Shown: positions 37,390-47,019, counted from the first letter of the stretch. The stretch is DNA of 64,000 nucleotides from Rhodopirellula baltica (GCA_002901265.1 PPHI01000037.1:248001-312000); one strand, 5' to 3'. The notes: generated by a model not told the origin, from the letters alone. Numbers and translations: made by a program.

Positions 37390-39237
37390 ATGGGCCGAAG
37401 CAAGTTCGTATGGCTGACACCAATTGCCGCGTTAGCGTTTGCACTTGTGATGCCAACGCTGGAAACGGTCGCACAAGACGACACCGAAGAAATCCTATCG
37501 GACGAAACGGGCGAAGGCGGCGAGGATGAATCCGGGTTCCTGAAGGAAGAACTGCCTTGGGATTACTCGCCCTATAAGGTCCTGATCTGGGTCGCTTCAC
37601 GCGACACGCGGTACAACGCCGATTCGCTACGTGAACCGTTGCTCGAACACCTCGATCGCGATTTCTTTTCGATCTGGCAAACCGACGTTGCCGATGCGCC
37701 AACACCGGTCTCCACGGCCGCGTTTCGTTCGATGGACGAAATGACCTATGACTCGATCGCATCATCCGATCCTGTCATCGCCGTGAAGCGTGACCACAAA
37801 GACGCCGTACGGATTCAGTCCGTCGCCAGCTTGCGCAGCTACGTTTCGTCGATTCTGGCCACCGAAGGCCTAATGAACTTGGTCAAGAAACGAGCCGCTG
37901 AGGGTGGCGACATCACACTTGGCGGGACAGACTCGTTGCTGACACCGGTCGAAACCGATCCCGAGCGTCTGGTCGAACGCTGGGCGGATCCGAACACCGA
38001 AGCGATGCTGGTCAGTCGCGGCAGGGCGACGCTACTTGATAAGCCAAAAGCAAAAATGCTTTCTTTGCCGATCAACGACCTGATCACCAAAGCGGTTGAC
38101 CAATACGACAAGATCTTCATCGTCCGAATCGCTGACGAAGAAGGCATCACGACCGTTTCGTCTGTCGAGATGGAAACCTTGATGCGTTCGTTTGGCCCCG
38201 TCGTGAGCGCACCTTACTTGACCTCGGTCGACCTGCCTGGCGTGATCGCCTACACCGTCACAGAAAGCTTTTCGCCGATGGTTCGTATCGATAACGCCGG
38301 CACCCAATCAGCCACAGCAATGATTCGCGCATCGCGTCTGATTACCAGCAGCGATTCGCCTGCGGATATTTCTGTTGGCGACGTCCTACAGCCAATGATT
38401 CGCAAGAACGACCGCAACGGAAAACCGATCGCTATCGGGCCGATCGAGTGGGCCTACTTGCTCGCCACAGAACGAGATGGTCCCAACGTCAAAATGGATT
38501 TTTATTCCGGCATGGCTGGCGGATTGTCAGGTCGCGCGAACAAACGCACGTTCAAAATGGCCCGATTACTGAAGCCACAATTGCCGAGCACAACCCTGCG
38601 TTTGCATGCCAAGGGAGATCCAGAGCAGCCACTGATCGGCTACGAACTCTACCAGCGAGAACTGCAGGGCAAATCAATGACTTTCGTCGGACGGACCGAT
38701 TGGAACGGTCGACTGGTCATTCCCCACACCGATGATCCGCTGCGATTGCTGTATGTGAAAAACGGGGGTGCCGTCCTCGCACGTCTCCCGCTCGTCCCTG
38801 GCAACACGCCGCTGGAAACTGCTGACCTAACCGGTGATGACATTCGCTTGCAAGCGGAGGCTTACATCCGTGGCGTACAGAACGCGATCATCGACTTAGT
38901 TGCGATTCGAAAACTGTTCGCGGCGCGAATCCGGATGCGGCTTCGAAACGGAGAACTCGAAGAAGCCGAAAAGATGCTTACCGACCTTCGTGACCGTCCT
39001 ACGAACGAAGAACTCGCCAACGACATGGGCCGGAAACAAGGTCAGTACTTGAAAGAGATTGGGAACCGAAATGCGAACCAGCGTCGCAAAGTTGACTTGA
39101 TGTTCAAGGAAACGCGTGAAATGCTGGGCAAGCAAATCAACCCGACCATCATTCGTGAATTGGAATCGGATCTCACCGCCGCACGCAACAACGGCGGCAA
39201 GCTACCCCCGGCGCCCGAAACGGACGCCGCGGAGTAG
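37390..39237 (+). CDS. Secreted protein of unknown function, end of the ExbBD-type operon
   Basis: The start is ATG 37390 (MGRSKFVWLTPIAALAFAL). A TTG at 37372 overlaps the previous stop and is an alternative. The 615-residue protein has a signal peptide ending near TVAQ, then an acidic stretch (DDTEEILSDETGEGGEDE). The globular part begins LPWDYSPYKVLIWVASRD. A C-terminal helical segment (about 530-600) is rich in Arg/Glu (RMRLRNGELEEAEKML, RNANQRRKVDLMFKETRE) and resembles a TPR or coiled structure. No enzyme motif is visible. It is co-directional and almost overlapping with the solute-binding-like gene, so it belongs to the same machine. I do not recognise the family. Confidence 0.8.
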   Translation: MGRSKFVWLTPIAALAFALVMPTLETVAQDDTEEILSDETGEGGEDESGFLKEELPWDYSPYKVLIWVASRDTRYNADSLREPLLEHLDRDFFSIWQTDVADAPTPVSTAAFRSMDEMTYDSIASSDPVIAVKRDHKDAVRIQSVASLRSYVSSILATEGLMNLVKKRAAEGGDITLGGTDSLLTPVETDPERLVERWADPNTEAMLVSRGRATLLDKPKAKMLSLPINDLITKAVDQYDKIFIVRIADEEGITTVSSVEMETLMRSFGPVVSAPYLTSVDLPGVIAYTVTESFSPMVRIDNAGTQSATAMIRASRLITSSDSPADISVGDVLQPMIRKNDRNGKPIAIGPIEWAYLLATERDGPNVKMDFYSGMAGGLSGRANKRTFKMARLLKPQLPSTTLRLHAKGDPEQPLIGYELYQRELQGKSMTFVGRTDWNGRLVIPHTDDPLRLLYVKNGGAVLARLPLVPGNTPLETADLTGDDIRLQAEAYIRGVQNAIIDLVAIRKLFAARIRMRLRNGELEEAEKMLTDLRDRPTNEELANDMGRKQGQYLKEIGNRNANQRRKVDLMFKETREMLGKQINPTIIRELESDLTAARNNGGKLPPAPETDAAE

Positions 39238-39259
39238 AGACAAGTAGGAATCGATTGCT

Positions 39260-39466
39260 GTGCTTCCATTCTTGTTGCTCGCCGCTTTTATCTTGTGCAT
39301 CGTTTACCCTTGGGTTCGCAGCCAAGAGAAACGCGAGAAAACGCGGCGGCGACAACGGCACCAACGCTTGATGAAAATTGGTGCCGAAACAAAGCCTTCG
39401 ATAGACGAATTCGATTCGCCGATCGACGAGTCGAATTCGAGACCTGACCCAAATCAGTCACACTGA
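39260..39466 (+). CDS. Small single-helix membrane protein at the operon end
   Basis: The 68-residue protein starts at GTG 39260, with GTAGGAA about ten bases upstream. One helix (PFLLLAAFILCIVYPWV) is followed by a strongly basic stretch (QEKREKTRRRQRHQR) and an acidic tail. It follows the 615-residue secreted-protein gene by 22 bp. The stop at 39464-39466 overlaps the convergent esterase gene by 13 bp. It is probably an accessory subunit of the envelope complex. No family recognised; size and context support it as real. Confidence 0.65.
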   Translation: MLPFLLLAAFILCIVYPWVRSQEKREKTRRRQRHQRLMKIGAETKPSIDEFDSPIDESNSRPDPNQSH

Positions 39467-41151
39467 TTGATCGCGTCGTCGCCCAAGCCTTCGGGGCCCA
39501 ACGGGTCATTGGTCACCGCAATCTTGTCAATCTTTGCACCGTTCTCCCGATGCGCAAGCGTCAACGTGTGCTCACCTGGTCGTAATGCCGCATTGGCAAG
39601 TTGCACCCACTGCCAACCGACCGTTTGCAAGCCGTTCGCCGCAGCGTAGGTGGAACCATCAACGCTCACCCAAAACGAGTCATCGTCGGCACTGGGACAA
39701 TCGACGCGTGCAAAGACGTAGTACTTGCTGCTTTGCGTTACCTTGAACGTTAGTTGAATTTGCCCGTCGCTATCGCGTTGAGGTGCCTGCAACTGATTGT
39801 CACCTGCCGCAACCACGATCGCTTTGCCGCCAGAAGCGTCTTTGTCGTCAAGAAGCTCCCAAGGTGTAGTAGCCACTAGGCACTCGACCTCAAACGATTG
39901 CGATTCGACTTGGGAAATATCGGGTTCAGGATACGTCGACTTTCCAGTTAACCAACCGTCATACCAGTGAACGTACTCGACGTTGGGAAATGGATGCTTG
40001 GTGAAATCGGTTTCCGTTTCCTCCATGCCAAGCAAAAATCGGTCCACGAAGGCTTCCACCTCAGGGCGTTGGCTATCGGGCAATCGGCAATGCGGATGAC
40101 CACCGACAATCGAAAAACCGAAACGATCTCCGATCCCAAATGCCCGCCAGACTTCGTGGGCTGCTCGACAAGAGACATAACCCGACTCGTCTGCCAACCA
40201 CTCGTAATCCGGATTGCCGAGCACCAGCAGCGCGCGTGGAGCGACCATCGCCATCAATTCGTGATGGTCGTAGGGCAACTTGGTCACACGCCGCGCGAAT
40301 TGAAACATGTCCTCGCGGAACCATGCACGACTCGTCTTTCCGAGCGTTTCAACATTGCCCAGTGTTTCCGATACGCGCCAAGCCGCCGCCCCACCACCGC
40401 CAGATTCCTGTGCGATGGTCAACGCGATCCGTTCGTCCAATGCCCCAGCAAACAAAGCCATCTTTCCGGCAAACGAACACCCGGTAATGCCCAGGTGCTT
40501 CAAGTCGATCGGTAAATCATCTTTGACAAGTTCCAATCCGTCAATCAAACGACTGACACCCCAAGACCAGGCGCAATACGCGCCCATCGAGACCTGATCC
40601 GGATACAAACGATTAATCGGCTCTTTTCCACGAGTCTGCGTATGCGACATCACCTGACCGAAATTGAACGGGATCTGTGCGATGTCACGGTCTGCAAAAA
40701 TATCCGTCGGCAGGCTTCCACTTCCCCTTCCGATCCCAATGACTGCGGGGAAAGGACCATCGCCGGACGGCAGCACAATTTTGGAAGTAAGCGTCAATGT
40801 CTGTTCATTGACGGTTACTTCGACCGTCAATACGCCGTCTTCGAAACGTGCCTTGATTTCCTCCGGACGTGACGGTTTTTCACCAATCCCGTAGTGTTCG
40901 ATTTCTGCTTTAATCTCGCTACGTCGGCGACTCCAATCGGTGAATGCTGTCGATCGCTCGTTGGTACCAGACCATTGAAATGGGTCCGTCAGTGGTCGAT
41001 GAACCGGCAAGTCGTTGAACGTTGGCAGTACCGGCTTGGAAAATTCATCACCTGTGTTTTCAACTTGATAGACCAATGGAATGTCTTGCGAGAATCCACT
41101 GCTGGCAGAGAGAACCACCGAGAACAGAAAAGCAACGGGCCATTTTTTCAT
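39454..41151 (-). CDS. CE15-like glucuronoyl esterase / alpha-beta hydrolase with C-terminal binding module
   Basis: The 565-residue protein has a signal peptide (MKKWPVAFLFSVVLSAS). The alpha/beta-hydrolase core contains LGITGCSFAGKMA at about 220-232, with nucleophile Ser226 in GCSxxGK as in CE15 enzymes. The acid is probably Glu249 (IAQESGGGGA) and the base His352 or His354 (VGGHPHC). CE15 enzymes cut the ester between glucuronoxylan and lignin. The last 100-120 residues (KVTQSSKYYVFARVDCP, LTLAHRENGAKIDKIAV) look like a carbohydrate-binding beta-sandwich. It is probably extracytoplasmic. It is convergent with the ExbBD operon and overlaps its last gene by 13 bp at the tail. Confidence 0.85.
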   Translation of the reverse strand: MKKWPVAFLFSVVLSASSGFSQDIPLVYQVENTGDEFSKPVLPTFNDLPVHRPLTDPFQWSGTNERSTAFTDWSRRRSEIKAEIEHYGIGEKPSRPEEIKARFEDGVLTVEVTVNEQTLTLTSKIVLPSGDGPFPAVIGIGRGSGSLPTDIFADRDIAQIPFNFGQVMSHTQTRGKEPINRLYPDQVSMGAYCAWSWGVSRLIDGLELVKDDLPIDLKHLGITGCSFAGKMALFAGALDERIALTIAQESGGGGAAAWRVSETLGNVETLGKTSRAWFREDMFQFARRVTKLPYDHHELMAMVAPRALLVLGNPDYEWLADESGYVSCRAAHEVWRAFGIGDRFGFSIVGGHPHCRLPDSQRPEVEAFVDRFLLGMEETETDFTKHPFPNVEYVHWYDGWLTGKSTYPEPDISQVESQSFEVECLVATTPWELLDDKDASGGKAIVVAAGDNQLQAPQRDSDGQIQLTFKVTQSSKYYVFARVDCPSADDDSFWVSVDGSTYAAANGLQTVGWQWVQLANAALRPGEHTLTLAHRENGAKIDKIAVTNDPLGPEGLGDDAINQCD

Positions 41152-41230
41152 TGCGACGCCTCAAAGAATAGAACGAAGACATCAATTCGTTTCGCCAATC
41201 AATTGACGATAACAAGTCTTCAAGCGGCGT

Positions 41231-41911
41231 TCACGATTGCTCGTTCGGATCGATCAACGATTCCAACATTTCCAATCGTTTCGCTGATTCAGCGGTCAGC
41301 TTTGGCAATTCCGACAGACGGCGAAGGTCGCGGTGCAGGTAGTCGACGAACTCGGGATCACGCTTGCGAATCAGAAGTGGCCCAAAGTGCAGTGCCACGT
41401 CTTGGTCGATCTGAGCATACGCCGGATCGACACATCCGCTTGCCGCATCGGCATCATGATACCTATCGAATCGCATCATCATGTACGGATGACGATCCAT
41501 CACAAATGCCTCGTCGACCAATTGATATCCCGATCGAATTGCCCAACGGCGGACGGAGTCGGTGTGGTCATTCGCGGCAACGATCACACAACACGGAACT
41601 CGTTCGGGATAGGCCTCCAGCAAATTGGTCACCAGACGTCCGCCCATTCCACAAAGGCTGACGCTGTTCGCTTCGCCTTGGACAAGTCCTTCGAACCCGT
41701 CAGCCAATCGAACCTCGGCATTTAAACCAGCCAATGTCCTGCGACTGTTTTCGTACGGCGGGGGCGTTTTTTCAATCGCGATTCCGCGTTCGATGGATTC
41801 CGTTCGCAGCAACCAGCGCAGCAAGTACGCATGATCCGAACCGATATCGACATGCACACCGTACGGAATCAACTCTGCCACTGCGGCGAGCCGTCGCCCC
41901 AACGAGTTCAC
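41231..41911 (-). CDS. trmK: TrmK-like tRNA (adenine22-N1)-methyltransferase
   Basis: I place the start at GTG 41911, which overlaps the NagB-PIG-L stop as GTGA, giving 226 residues. The opening LGRRLAAVAELIPYGVHVDIGSDHAYL matches TrmK, with SAM-binding VDIGSDHAYL (about 20-29). CGMGGRLVTNLLE and the NDHTDSVRRWAI region follow. TrmK methylates N1 of A22 in tRNA-Ser/Leu type tRNAs. An in-frame TTG extension to 41941 would run inside the upstream gene and is not needed. It is the third gene of a tight operon with the ROK kinase and the NagB-PIG-L fusion. Confidence 0.85.
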   Translation of the reverse strand: MNSLGRRLAAVAELIPYGVHVDIGSDHAYLLRWLLRTESIERGIAIEKTPPPYENSRRTLAGLNAEVRLADGFEGLVQGEANSVSLCGMGGRLVTNLLEAYPERVPCCVIVAANDHTDSVRRWAIRSGYQLVDEAFVMDRHPYMMMRFDRYHDADAASGCVDPAYAQIDQDVALHFGPLLIRKRDPEFVDYLHRDLRRLSELPKLTAESAKRLEMLESLIDPNEQS

Positions 41912-43839
41912 GAATCGCCGTCTTGCTGGAAACCTTTCCAACGCACAAATCCTTCGATGGCTTGATACTGGGCCAATCCCAGTCGGTCATAGATGTTTGC
42001 GGTCAAGGCGTTTCGGGCCTCCGCACGCTGCCAGAACTCTCTGGCATCGGAACCGGGAAACAACGCCCGGTCTTTTTGCGATTCGTGTTTGAATATCGCG
42101 TCGCGTTTTCGATCGACTTCTTGTGGGCTCAGTGGGACCGCCATTTCGATTTCATGGGGTGCCCATTCTTGCCACGCACCGCGGTACAACCAAATCACCG
42201 TGGACTGGAACCAATCGTCGTGACGGCAAACTTCGCAAGCGGCAAAGATAATATCGATACAAACACGGTGCGTTCCGTGTGGATCGCTTAAGTCGCCGGC
42301 GGCATAAATTTGATGTGGTTTAATCGAGCGCAGCAAGTCGACGGTGATTTGGATGTCTTCTCGACCGAACGGATTTTTCCGCACCTTGCCGGTTTCATAG
42401 AACGGCAAATTCAAGTAGTGCAATCGTTCGTCACGCACGCCACAAACACGAGCCCCGGCTGCGGCTTCGCCTCGGCGGATCAGGCCTTTCAATTGCTGAA
42501 CTTCACTGATATCGATACTGCCAGACTGTTTGTTCTGCAGGGCGTCGATCATCTTGGACGTCAATTGCCGACAAGGCTCCGTCAAAATGTCGTACTGCTC
42601 ACAAAAATCGACGACGAATTCGGCAAACCGCAGTGCGTCACCATCGAAGACCGCTAAGTTGCCTGACGTTTGGTAAGCAACATGGACTTCGTGACCTTGG
42701 TCAGCCATTCGCGTTAGTGTGCCGCCCATCGAGATCACGTCATCGTCTGGATGCGGCGAAAACAGAATCACCCGTTTCGGAAACACGGTATTGGGTTGAT
42801 TGGGTTTTCCGGCGGGCCAACCGGTAATCGTGTTCTGTAGGTACCGAAACACACTCAAGTTGATTTCGTACGCCGATCCATACTCGGCGAGCAAACTTTG
42901 CAAGCCGTTGTTGTTGTAATCGGTGTCGGTCAACATGAGGACCGGCTTTTCGATCGATTGGGACAAGGCAATCACAGCTCGACGTACCAGCTTGTCATCC
43001 CAGTGGACTTCATCGACAAGCCACGGCGCTCGGAACTGTTCCAGGTTTGCTGCCGCGGCGCTATCGAGAAAGAACTCGACATCGTCATGCTGCTGCAAAA
43101 ACGTTGCGGGGACTCGCGCCGCAACTTCACCCTCGACTGCGCGGGCGACGATCGACGCCTTGCCTTCGCCAAACGCAAGCAGAATGATCCGTCTGGCGTC
43201 TAGGATCGTCCCAACCCCCATCGTGATGGCGCGACGTGGAACGTTTTCGACACCAAAGAAATTACTGGCCGCGTCGATTCGCGTGATCGCGTCCAGCGTG
43301 ATTGGCCTTGTTCGCGAATCGGTCCCGGAACCCGGCTCATTGAAACCGATGTGTCCGGTGCGTCCGATGCCAAGCAACAGCATGTCGATGCCGCCAAGCT
43401 TTTCGATACGTTTTTCAAACCGGACACAATATTCGGCCAGTTGCTCCTGCTCGGTCGTCCCGTCGGGGATGAAGGTGCGGTCTTTTGGAACGTCAACATG
43501 ATCGAGCAAATGCTCGTTGATGAAACGCACATGGCTTTGCAGACTTTCGGCCGACATCGGCAAAAATTCGTCCAGCACGCACACCGCGACGTTTGCAAAC
43601 GACAAGCCCTGCTCTTGATGCATACGGACCAGCGCCGAATACACGTTGACGACGGTCGATCCGGTCGCCAGTCCCAACACGCAGGTGCGTCCTTCGGCGG
43701 CGCGACTTCGTACCAAGGTTGCGATTTCGAGTGCGGCCGCTTCGCTCGCATCACGAGCTTCGGGAAAGACCCGATAGGGGATCGATGTCGGAGGCGTCAC
43801 AAAATTGCCCGCGTGTTTCCGTTTACTAAATGTTTTCAT
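41908..43839 (-). CDS. Glucosamine-6-phosphate deaminase (NagB)-PIG-L deacetylase fusion
   Basis: The 643-residue protein has two domains. Residues 1-275 are NagB-like: LGLATGSTVVNVYSAL (56-70), CVLDEF (about 87-92) and LLGIGRTGHIGFNEPG with His163, the catalytic relay position. Residues about 355-643 are PIG-L/LmbE-like, with VILFSPHPDDDVISMGG (HPDDD at 363-367, zinc-binding) and DPHGTHRVC later. NagB converts GlcN6P to F6P and ammonia; PIG-L members deacetylate GlcNAc-bearing compounds. The fusion would join deacetylation and deamination. Its ATG (43837-43839) overlaps the ROK stop as ATGA. Bacteroidetes have similar fusions. Substrate is inferred, not shown. Confidence 0.88.
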   Translation of the reverse strand: MKTFSKRKHAGNFVTPPTSIPYRVFPEARDASEAAALEIATLVRSRAAEGRTCVLGLATGSTVVNVYSALVRMHQEQGLSFANVAVCVLDEFLPMSAESLQSHVRFINEHLLDHVDVPKDRTFIPDGTTEQEQLAEYCVRFEKRIEKLGGIDMLLLGIGRTGHIGFNEPGSGTDSRTRPITLDAITRIDAASNFFGVENVPRRAITMGVGTILDARRIILLAFGEGKASIVARAVEGEVAARVPATFLQQHDDVEFFLDSAAAANLEQFRAPWLVDEVHWDDKLVRRAVIALSQSIEKPVLMLTDTDYNNNGLQSLLAEYGSAYEINLSVFRYLQNTITGWPAGKPNQPNTVFPKRVILFSPHPDDDVISMGGTLTRMADQGHEVHVAYQTSGNLAVFDGDALRFAEFVVDFCEQYDILTEPCRQLTSKMIDALQNKQSGSIDISEVQQLKGLIRRGEAAAGARVCGVRDERLHYLNLPFYETGKVRKNPFGREDIQITVDLLRSIKPHQIYAAGDLSDPHGTHRVCIDIIFAACEVCRHDDWFQSTVIWLYRGAWQEWAPHEIEMAVPLSPQEVDRKRDAIFKHESQKDRALFPGSDAREFWQRAEARNALTANIYDRLGLAQYQAIEGFVRWKGFQQDGDS

Positions 43840-44861
43840 AGAGAGACCAACGTCGCATGTCGGGCCGCCCCAAGCATGCCGGCATCATTCCCCAACGTGG
43901 CAAAATCGATCTCGATAGCCGAGCCGATCTGCTGGAGCGACAAACGAACAGTCTCGCTTCGAATGGTATTGAGAAAGTGACGTCCGGTGGAGGTGGCATT
44001 GCCGCCAAAGGTTACCGCACCGCCAAGCAACACGACGTCTGGATCTGCGACATGGGACAAGATCGCGATCGCACGTCCCAAGTAAACCGCCGTCTGTCCG
44101 ACGACCCGCAGCGCGATCGTGTCGCCTTGTTCGGCAGCATCCGCGATCACTTCGGGTGTCAATTCATCCACGCTGTTCAATATCGAATCGTTTGCATCAT
44201 CAACACCCGATTCAACCATCTCCACCGCCGTTTGTACGATGCCCGCCGCGCCGGCATACGCTTCCAAGTGACCGGGCTTGCCGCAGCCACACACACGAGC
44301 GTCGTCGCCATAATTGATCGTGACGTGGCCGATCTCGCCGCCGCATCCGTGCACACCGTTGATCGGTCTGCCGGCAACGATCACTCCACCACCGACACCG
44401 GTGCCCAGCGTCAGAAACGTCAAGCTGTCGGCACGATGGTCACCGTAAAACGATTCACCAAGCGCCGCCGCGTTGGCATCATTGATCACCGCGACGGGCC
44501 GTTCGAACACGCGTCGCAGCTCCCGATAGAAGCCAATGCCATGCCAGGAACGCAAGTTGGCCGTTTCCATCAGCGTCGCTGTCGCTTCGTCGATTACCCC
44601 TGCCATCGCCAATCCAACGGCGTGCAGATGGTCAAAGGACAAACCCAGTTGGTCCAGGCTCTGTTCGGCGAATCCTCGGGCGGCGACAAACGCATCCGCC
44701 GGCTGGTCGTAATCGCTGGTGCGGATCGATCCACGTGCGAGCACCTGGTCACCACGCAACAAACCCAGCTTGACGCTCGTGCCACCCAAATCGATCCCCA
44801 TCACAACCGGATCGGTATCACAGCACGGCTTCTCGATGATGGAACTCGGTTGAATACTCAC
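43836..44861 (-). CDS. ROK family sugar kinase
   Basis: The 341-residue protein opens at GTG 44861. The kinase signature is VMGIDLGGTSVKLGLL (about 20-35), with GIDLGGT as the phosphate-binding turn. NDANAAALGESFYG and TLGTGVGGGVIV follow. The zinc-binding segment VCGCGKPGHLEAYAG, near residue 190, carries the Cys pair and His that mark ROK kinases. Such enzymes phosphorylate glucose, GlcNAc or ManNAc; it acts just upstream of the NagB-PIG-L fusion and overlaps it by four bases. A GlcNAc or glucosamine kinase is therefore the best guess. No helix-turn-helix is present, so it is not a repressor. Confidence 0.9.
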   Translation of the reverse strand: MSIQPSSIIEKPCCDTDPVVMGIDLGGTSVKLGLLRGDQVLARGSIRTSDYDQPADAFVAARGFAEQSLDQLGLSFDHLHAVGLAMAGVIDEATATLMETANLRSWHGIGFYRELRRVFERPVAVINDANAAALGESFYGDHRADSLTFLTLGTGVGGGVIVAGRPINGVHGCGGEIGHVTINYGDDARVCGCGKPGHLEAYAGAAGIVQTAVEMVESGVDDANDSILNSVDELTPEVIADAAEQGDTIALRVVGQTAVYLGRAIAILSHVADPDVVLLGGAVTFGGNATSTGRHFLNTIRSETVRLSLQQIGSAIEIDFATLGNDAGMLGAARHATLVSL

Positions 44862-45072
44862 GTCGCCTGCATTCAGAAAAGGTAATGTAAGCCTCCCAGT
44901 TTATTCAATGAACCGTCGCGGGTTCAAAGGCCAAGCCACTGGATGTCGCACCTTTGCAGGAAAACTTTGACACCCCCTGCCCAATCCGAGACGATAGAGT
45001 GACCAGTGATTCGTCAATCGCTGCCGACGTCGACATTCCCCAAGCTCGAAACAGGCTATTCGGACCACGGCA

Positions 45073-45570
45073 ATGCTGCTCGAACAAACCCAACTGATCC
45101 AAAAAATTCCTATCTGTGGCGGACTCAAACCGGAGACCCTGCGTTTCCTGCTCGAGCAGTCCACTGAAGTCGACTTCGCACAAGGCGAAATTCTGTTTTA
45201 CGAAGGCGACCCTGGAGACAGCCTGTATGTGATTCGGTCCGGCAGCGTCGTCGTCGAACGTGACTGGAACGGACAAGCAATCGTGCTCGCCCGTGTCGAA
45301 ACGGGGGGATGTGTGGGCGAGATGTCACTGATCGACTTTCAAAAACGATTCGCGTCCGTTCGTGCGGAAACAGCTTGCAGCACCGTGCGTGTGCCCTACA
45401 TCGCGTTGTCAAAACTTTGCAAAGTCGACACCGAACAATACGCGATGGTGATGATGAACCTCGGCCGCGAAGTCAGTCGCCGGTTGCGAATCGCCGGCGA
45501 ACGCCTGTTCCGATACCAACAAGAATTGGGGCAACAGTGGTTCGATGACGAACTACGCTATGACGCCTGA
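45073..45570 (+). CDS. Cyclic-nucleotide-binding domain protein (cNMP), no DNA-binding domain
   Basis: The 165-residue protein is almost entirely a cNMP fold. It includes GEILFYEGDPGDSLYVIRSGSVVVER (GDxGD-like turn near 63-67, cited here as FYEGDPGDSLYVI) and ETGGCVGEMSLID, the phosphate-binding cassette region with Glu in position. The expected Arg of the cassette (R-x-A/S) is not clearly present; FQKRFASVRAET follows and could supply it. There is no C-terminal helix-turn-helix, unlike Crp. The role could be a stand-alone sensor or adaptor. Neighbours give no functional link. Confidence 0.85.
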   Translation: MLLEQTQLIQKIPICGGLKPETLRFLLEQSTEVDFAQGEILFYEGDPGDSLYVIRSGSVVVERDWNGQAIVLARVETGGCVGEMSLIDFQKRFASVRAETACSTVRVPYIALSKLCKVDTEQYAMVMMNLGREVSRRLRIAGERLFRYQQELGQQWFDDELRYDA

Positions 45571-45694
45571 CGTGACTCAAGTATTTCGTGTTCGCGATAC
45601 GGCGAACCGAGGGCAACTGGCATTTATCGAATGATTCGACAGCGTTACGATTGATCCAGCCCGATCGATCACTCGCTTACCCACCTGAGTTCTC

Positions 45695-46921
45695 ATGACG
45701 TCCGTGGCCCATGGAGGTCCTTTCGATCCATCCACCGAACTTGCGATCCGCCATCTCACGGATTTGATTCGCTTTCCTTCGGTCAGCTCCGCGAGCAATG
45801 TGGACGCGAATGCGCATGTCGCCGCTCTTCTGAAAAGTCTGGGCTTTGCGGTCACCACCTCGCAGTACCAAGACCCCAATGGTGTGACGAAATCGAACTT
45901 GGTCGCCGTTCGCCAACCAAGCTCACAATACTCGCCGCAAGATAGCTCGCCAATCGGACTCGCTTACCTTTGTCACACCGACGTCGTTCCGGCACAGTCT
46001 TGGAAAGGCCCCACGCCAGCGTCACCGAAGCCAGCGTCACCGAACGCCGATCCTTTTAAAGCAGTTCGAACCGAAGACCGAATCTATGGTCGCGGCGCCT
46101 GCGACATGAAAGGCTCACTGGCTGCAATGCTGGCAGCGATTGAACGTGTCCCGCAATCCAAACAGACGGCGCCGCTGTGGGTGGTTTGCACCGCCGACGA
46201 AGAAGTCGGCTTCGAAGGCGCCAAACAGCTCGCGCAGCACTGCCCCGCGTTTCAGTCGCTGGTCGCACATGACCCGGTCGCGATCATTGGTGAACCGACC
46301 GAGTTGCAAGTTGTCCACGCACACAAAGGCATCGGCGGGATCAAGCTGCACGCAAAAGGCAAAGCCGGGCACAGCGCGACCGCTCTCGGCGTCAACGCGA
46401 ACGAAGCGATGGTGCCGGTGCTGCAAACGATCTTCGAAATCTGCCAGCGCACCCGAACCGACGAATCGCTTCTTGACGATCGATTTACGCCACCAACCTT
46501 GTCTTGGAATTTTGGTGTCAGCGACCACGCTCGCGCGATCAACATTACTCCCGACCGGAGCGATGCCTGGATCAGCTTTCGTACCATGCCCGAGATCGAT
46601 GGCAAAGCCTTGGTTGCCGAAGTCGCCGAGGTCGCTAAGGCCAACGCCGTTGAAGTTCGAATGATCGATGGCTGTGGTCCGATGTGGACCTCGCCCGACA
46701 ACCCGCATATCAAATCGATGGAACTGCTTTCACAAAGCCAAGCGAAAACGGTCAGCTACGCGACCGACGGCGGAGTCTGGAATGAACTGAGCCATCGGAT
46801 GATTATCGGGCCCGGCAGCATTTCGCAAGCTCACACGGTCGACGAATGGATCTCGATCGATCAACTGCAACAGGGCATCGATCTGTACCAGCGCGCGATC
46901 GAACACTGGACCTGTGGTTAA
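45695..46921 (+). CDS. M20 family metallopeptidase (ArgE/DapE type)
   Basis: The 408-residue protein has the M20 metal and catalytic set. AYLCHTDVVPA (about 89-99) supplies His and Asp. IYGRGACDMKGSLAAML holds the bridging Asp in G-x-x-D-M-K-G. VVCTADEEVGFEG carries the Glu pair, and IIGEPTELQVVHAHKG supplies the later ligand. The dimerisation domain is present (ATALGVNANEAMVPVL). M20 enzymes of this type hydrolyse N-acylated amino acids such as N-acetylornithine or succinyl-DAP; which is unknown. A short PASPKPASP repeat sits near residues 108-116. There is no signal peptide, so it is cytoplasmic. Confidence 0.88.
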   Translation: MTSVAHGGPFDPSTELAIRHLTDLIRFPSVSSASNVDANAHVAALLKSLGFAVTTSQYQDPNGVTKSNLVAVRQPSSQYSPQDSSPIGLAYLCHTDVVPAQSWKGPTPASPKPASPNADPFKAVRTEDRIYGRGACDMKGSLAAMLAAIERVPQSKQTAPLWVVCTADEEVGFEGAKQLAQHCPAFQSLVAHDPVAIIGEPTELQVVHAHKGIGGIKLHAKGKAGHSATALGVNANEAMVPVLQTIFEICQRTRTDESLLDDRFTPPTLSWNFGVSDHARAINITPDRSDAWISFRTMPEIDGKALVAEVAEVAKANAVEVRMIDGCGPMWTSPDNPHIKSMELLSQSQAKTVSYATDGGVWNELSHRMIIGPGSISQAHTVDEWISIDQLQQGIDLYQRAIEHWTCG

Positions 46922-47019
46922 ACACTGGACATCGGGTCGATCACTATGACGACTGACTTCGCAAGTGCCATCGGATCGAACGCAAAACACCCCGCGATTG
47001 AATCCAGATACCGAACCAA

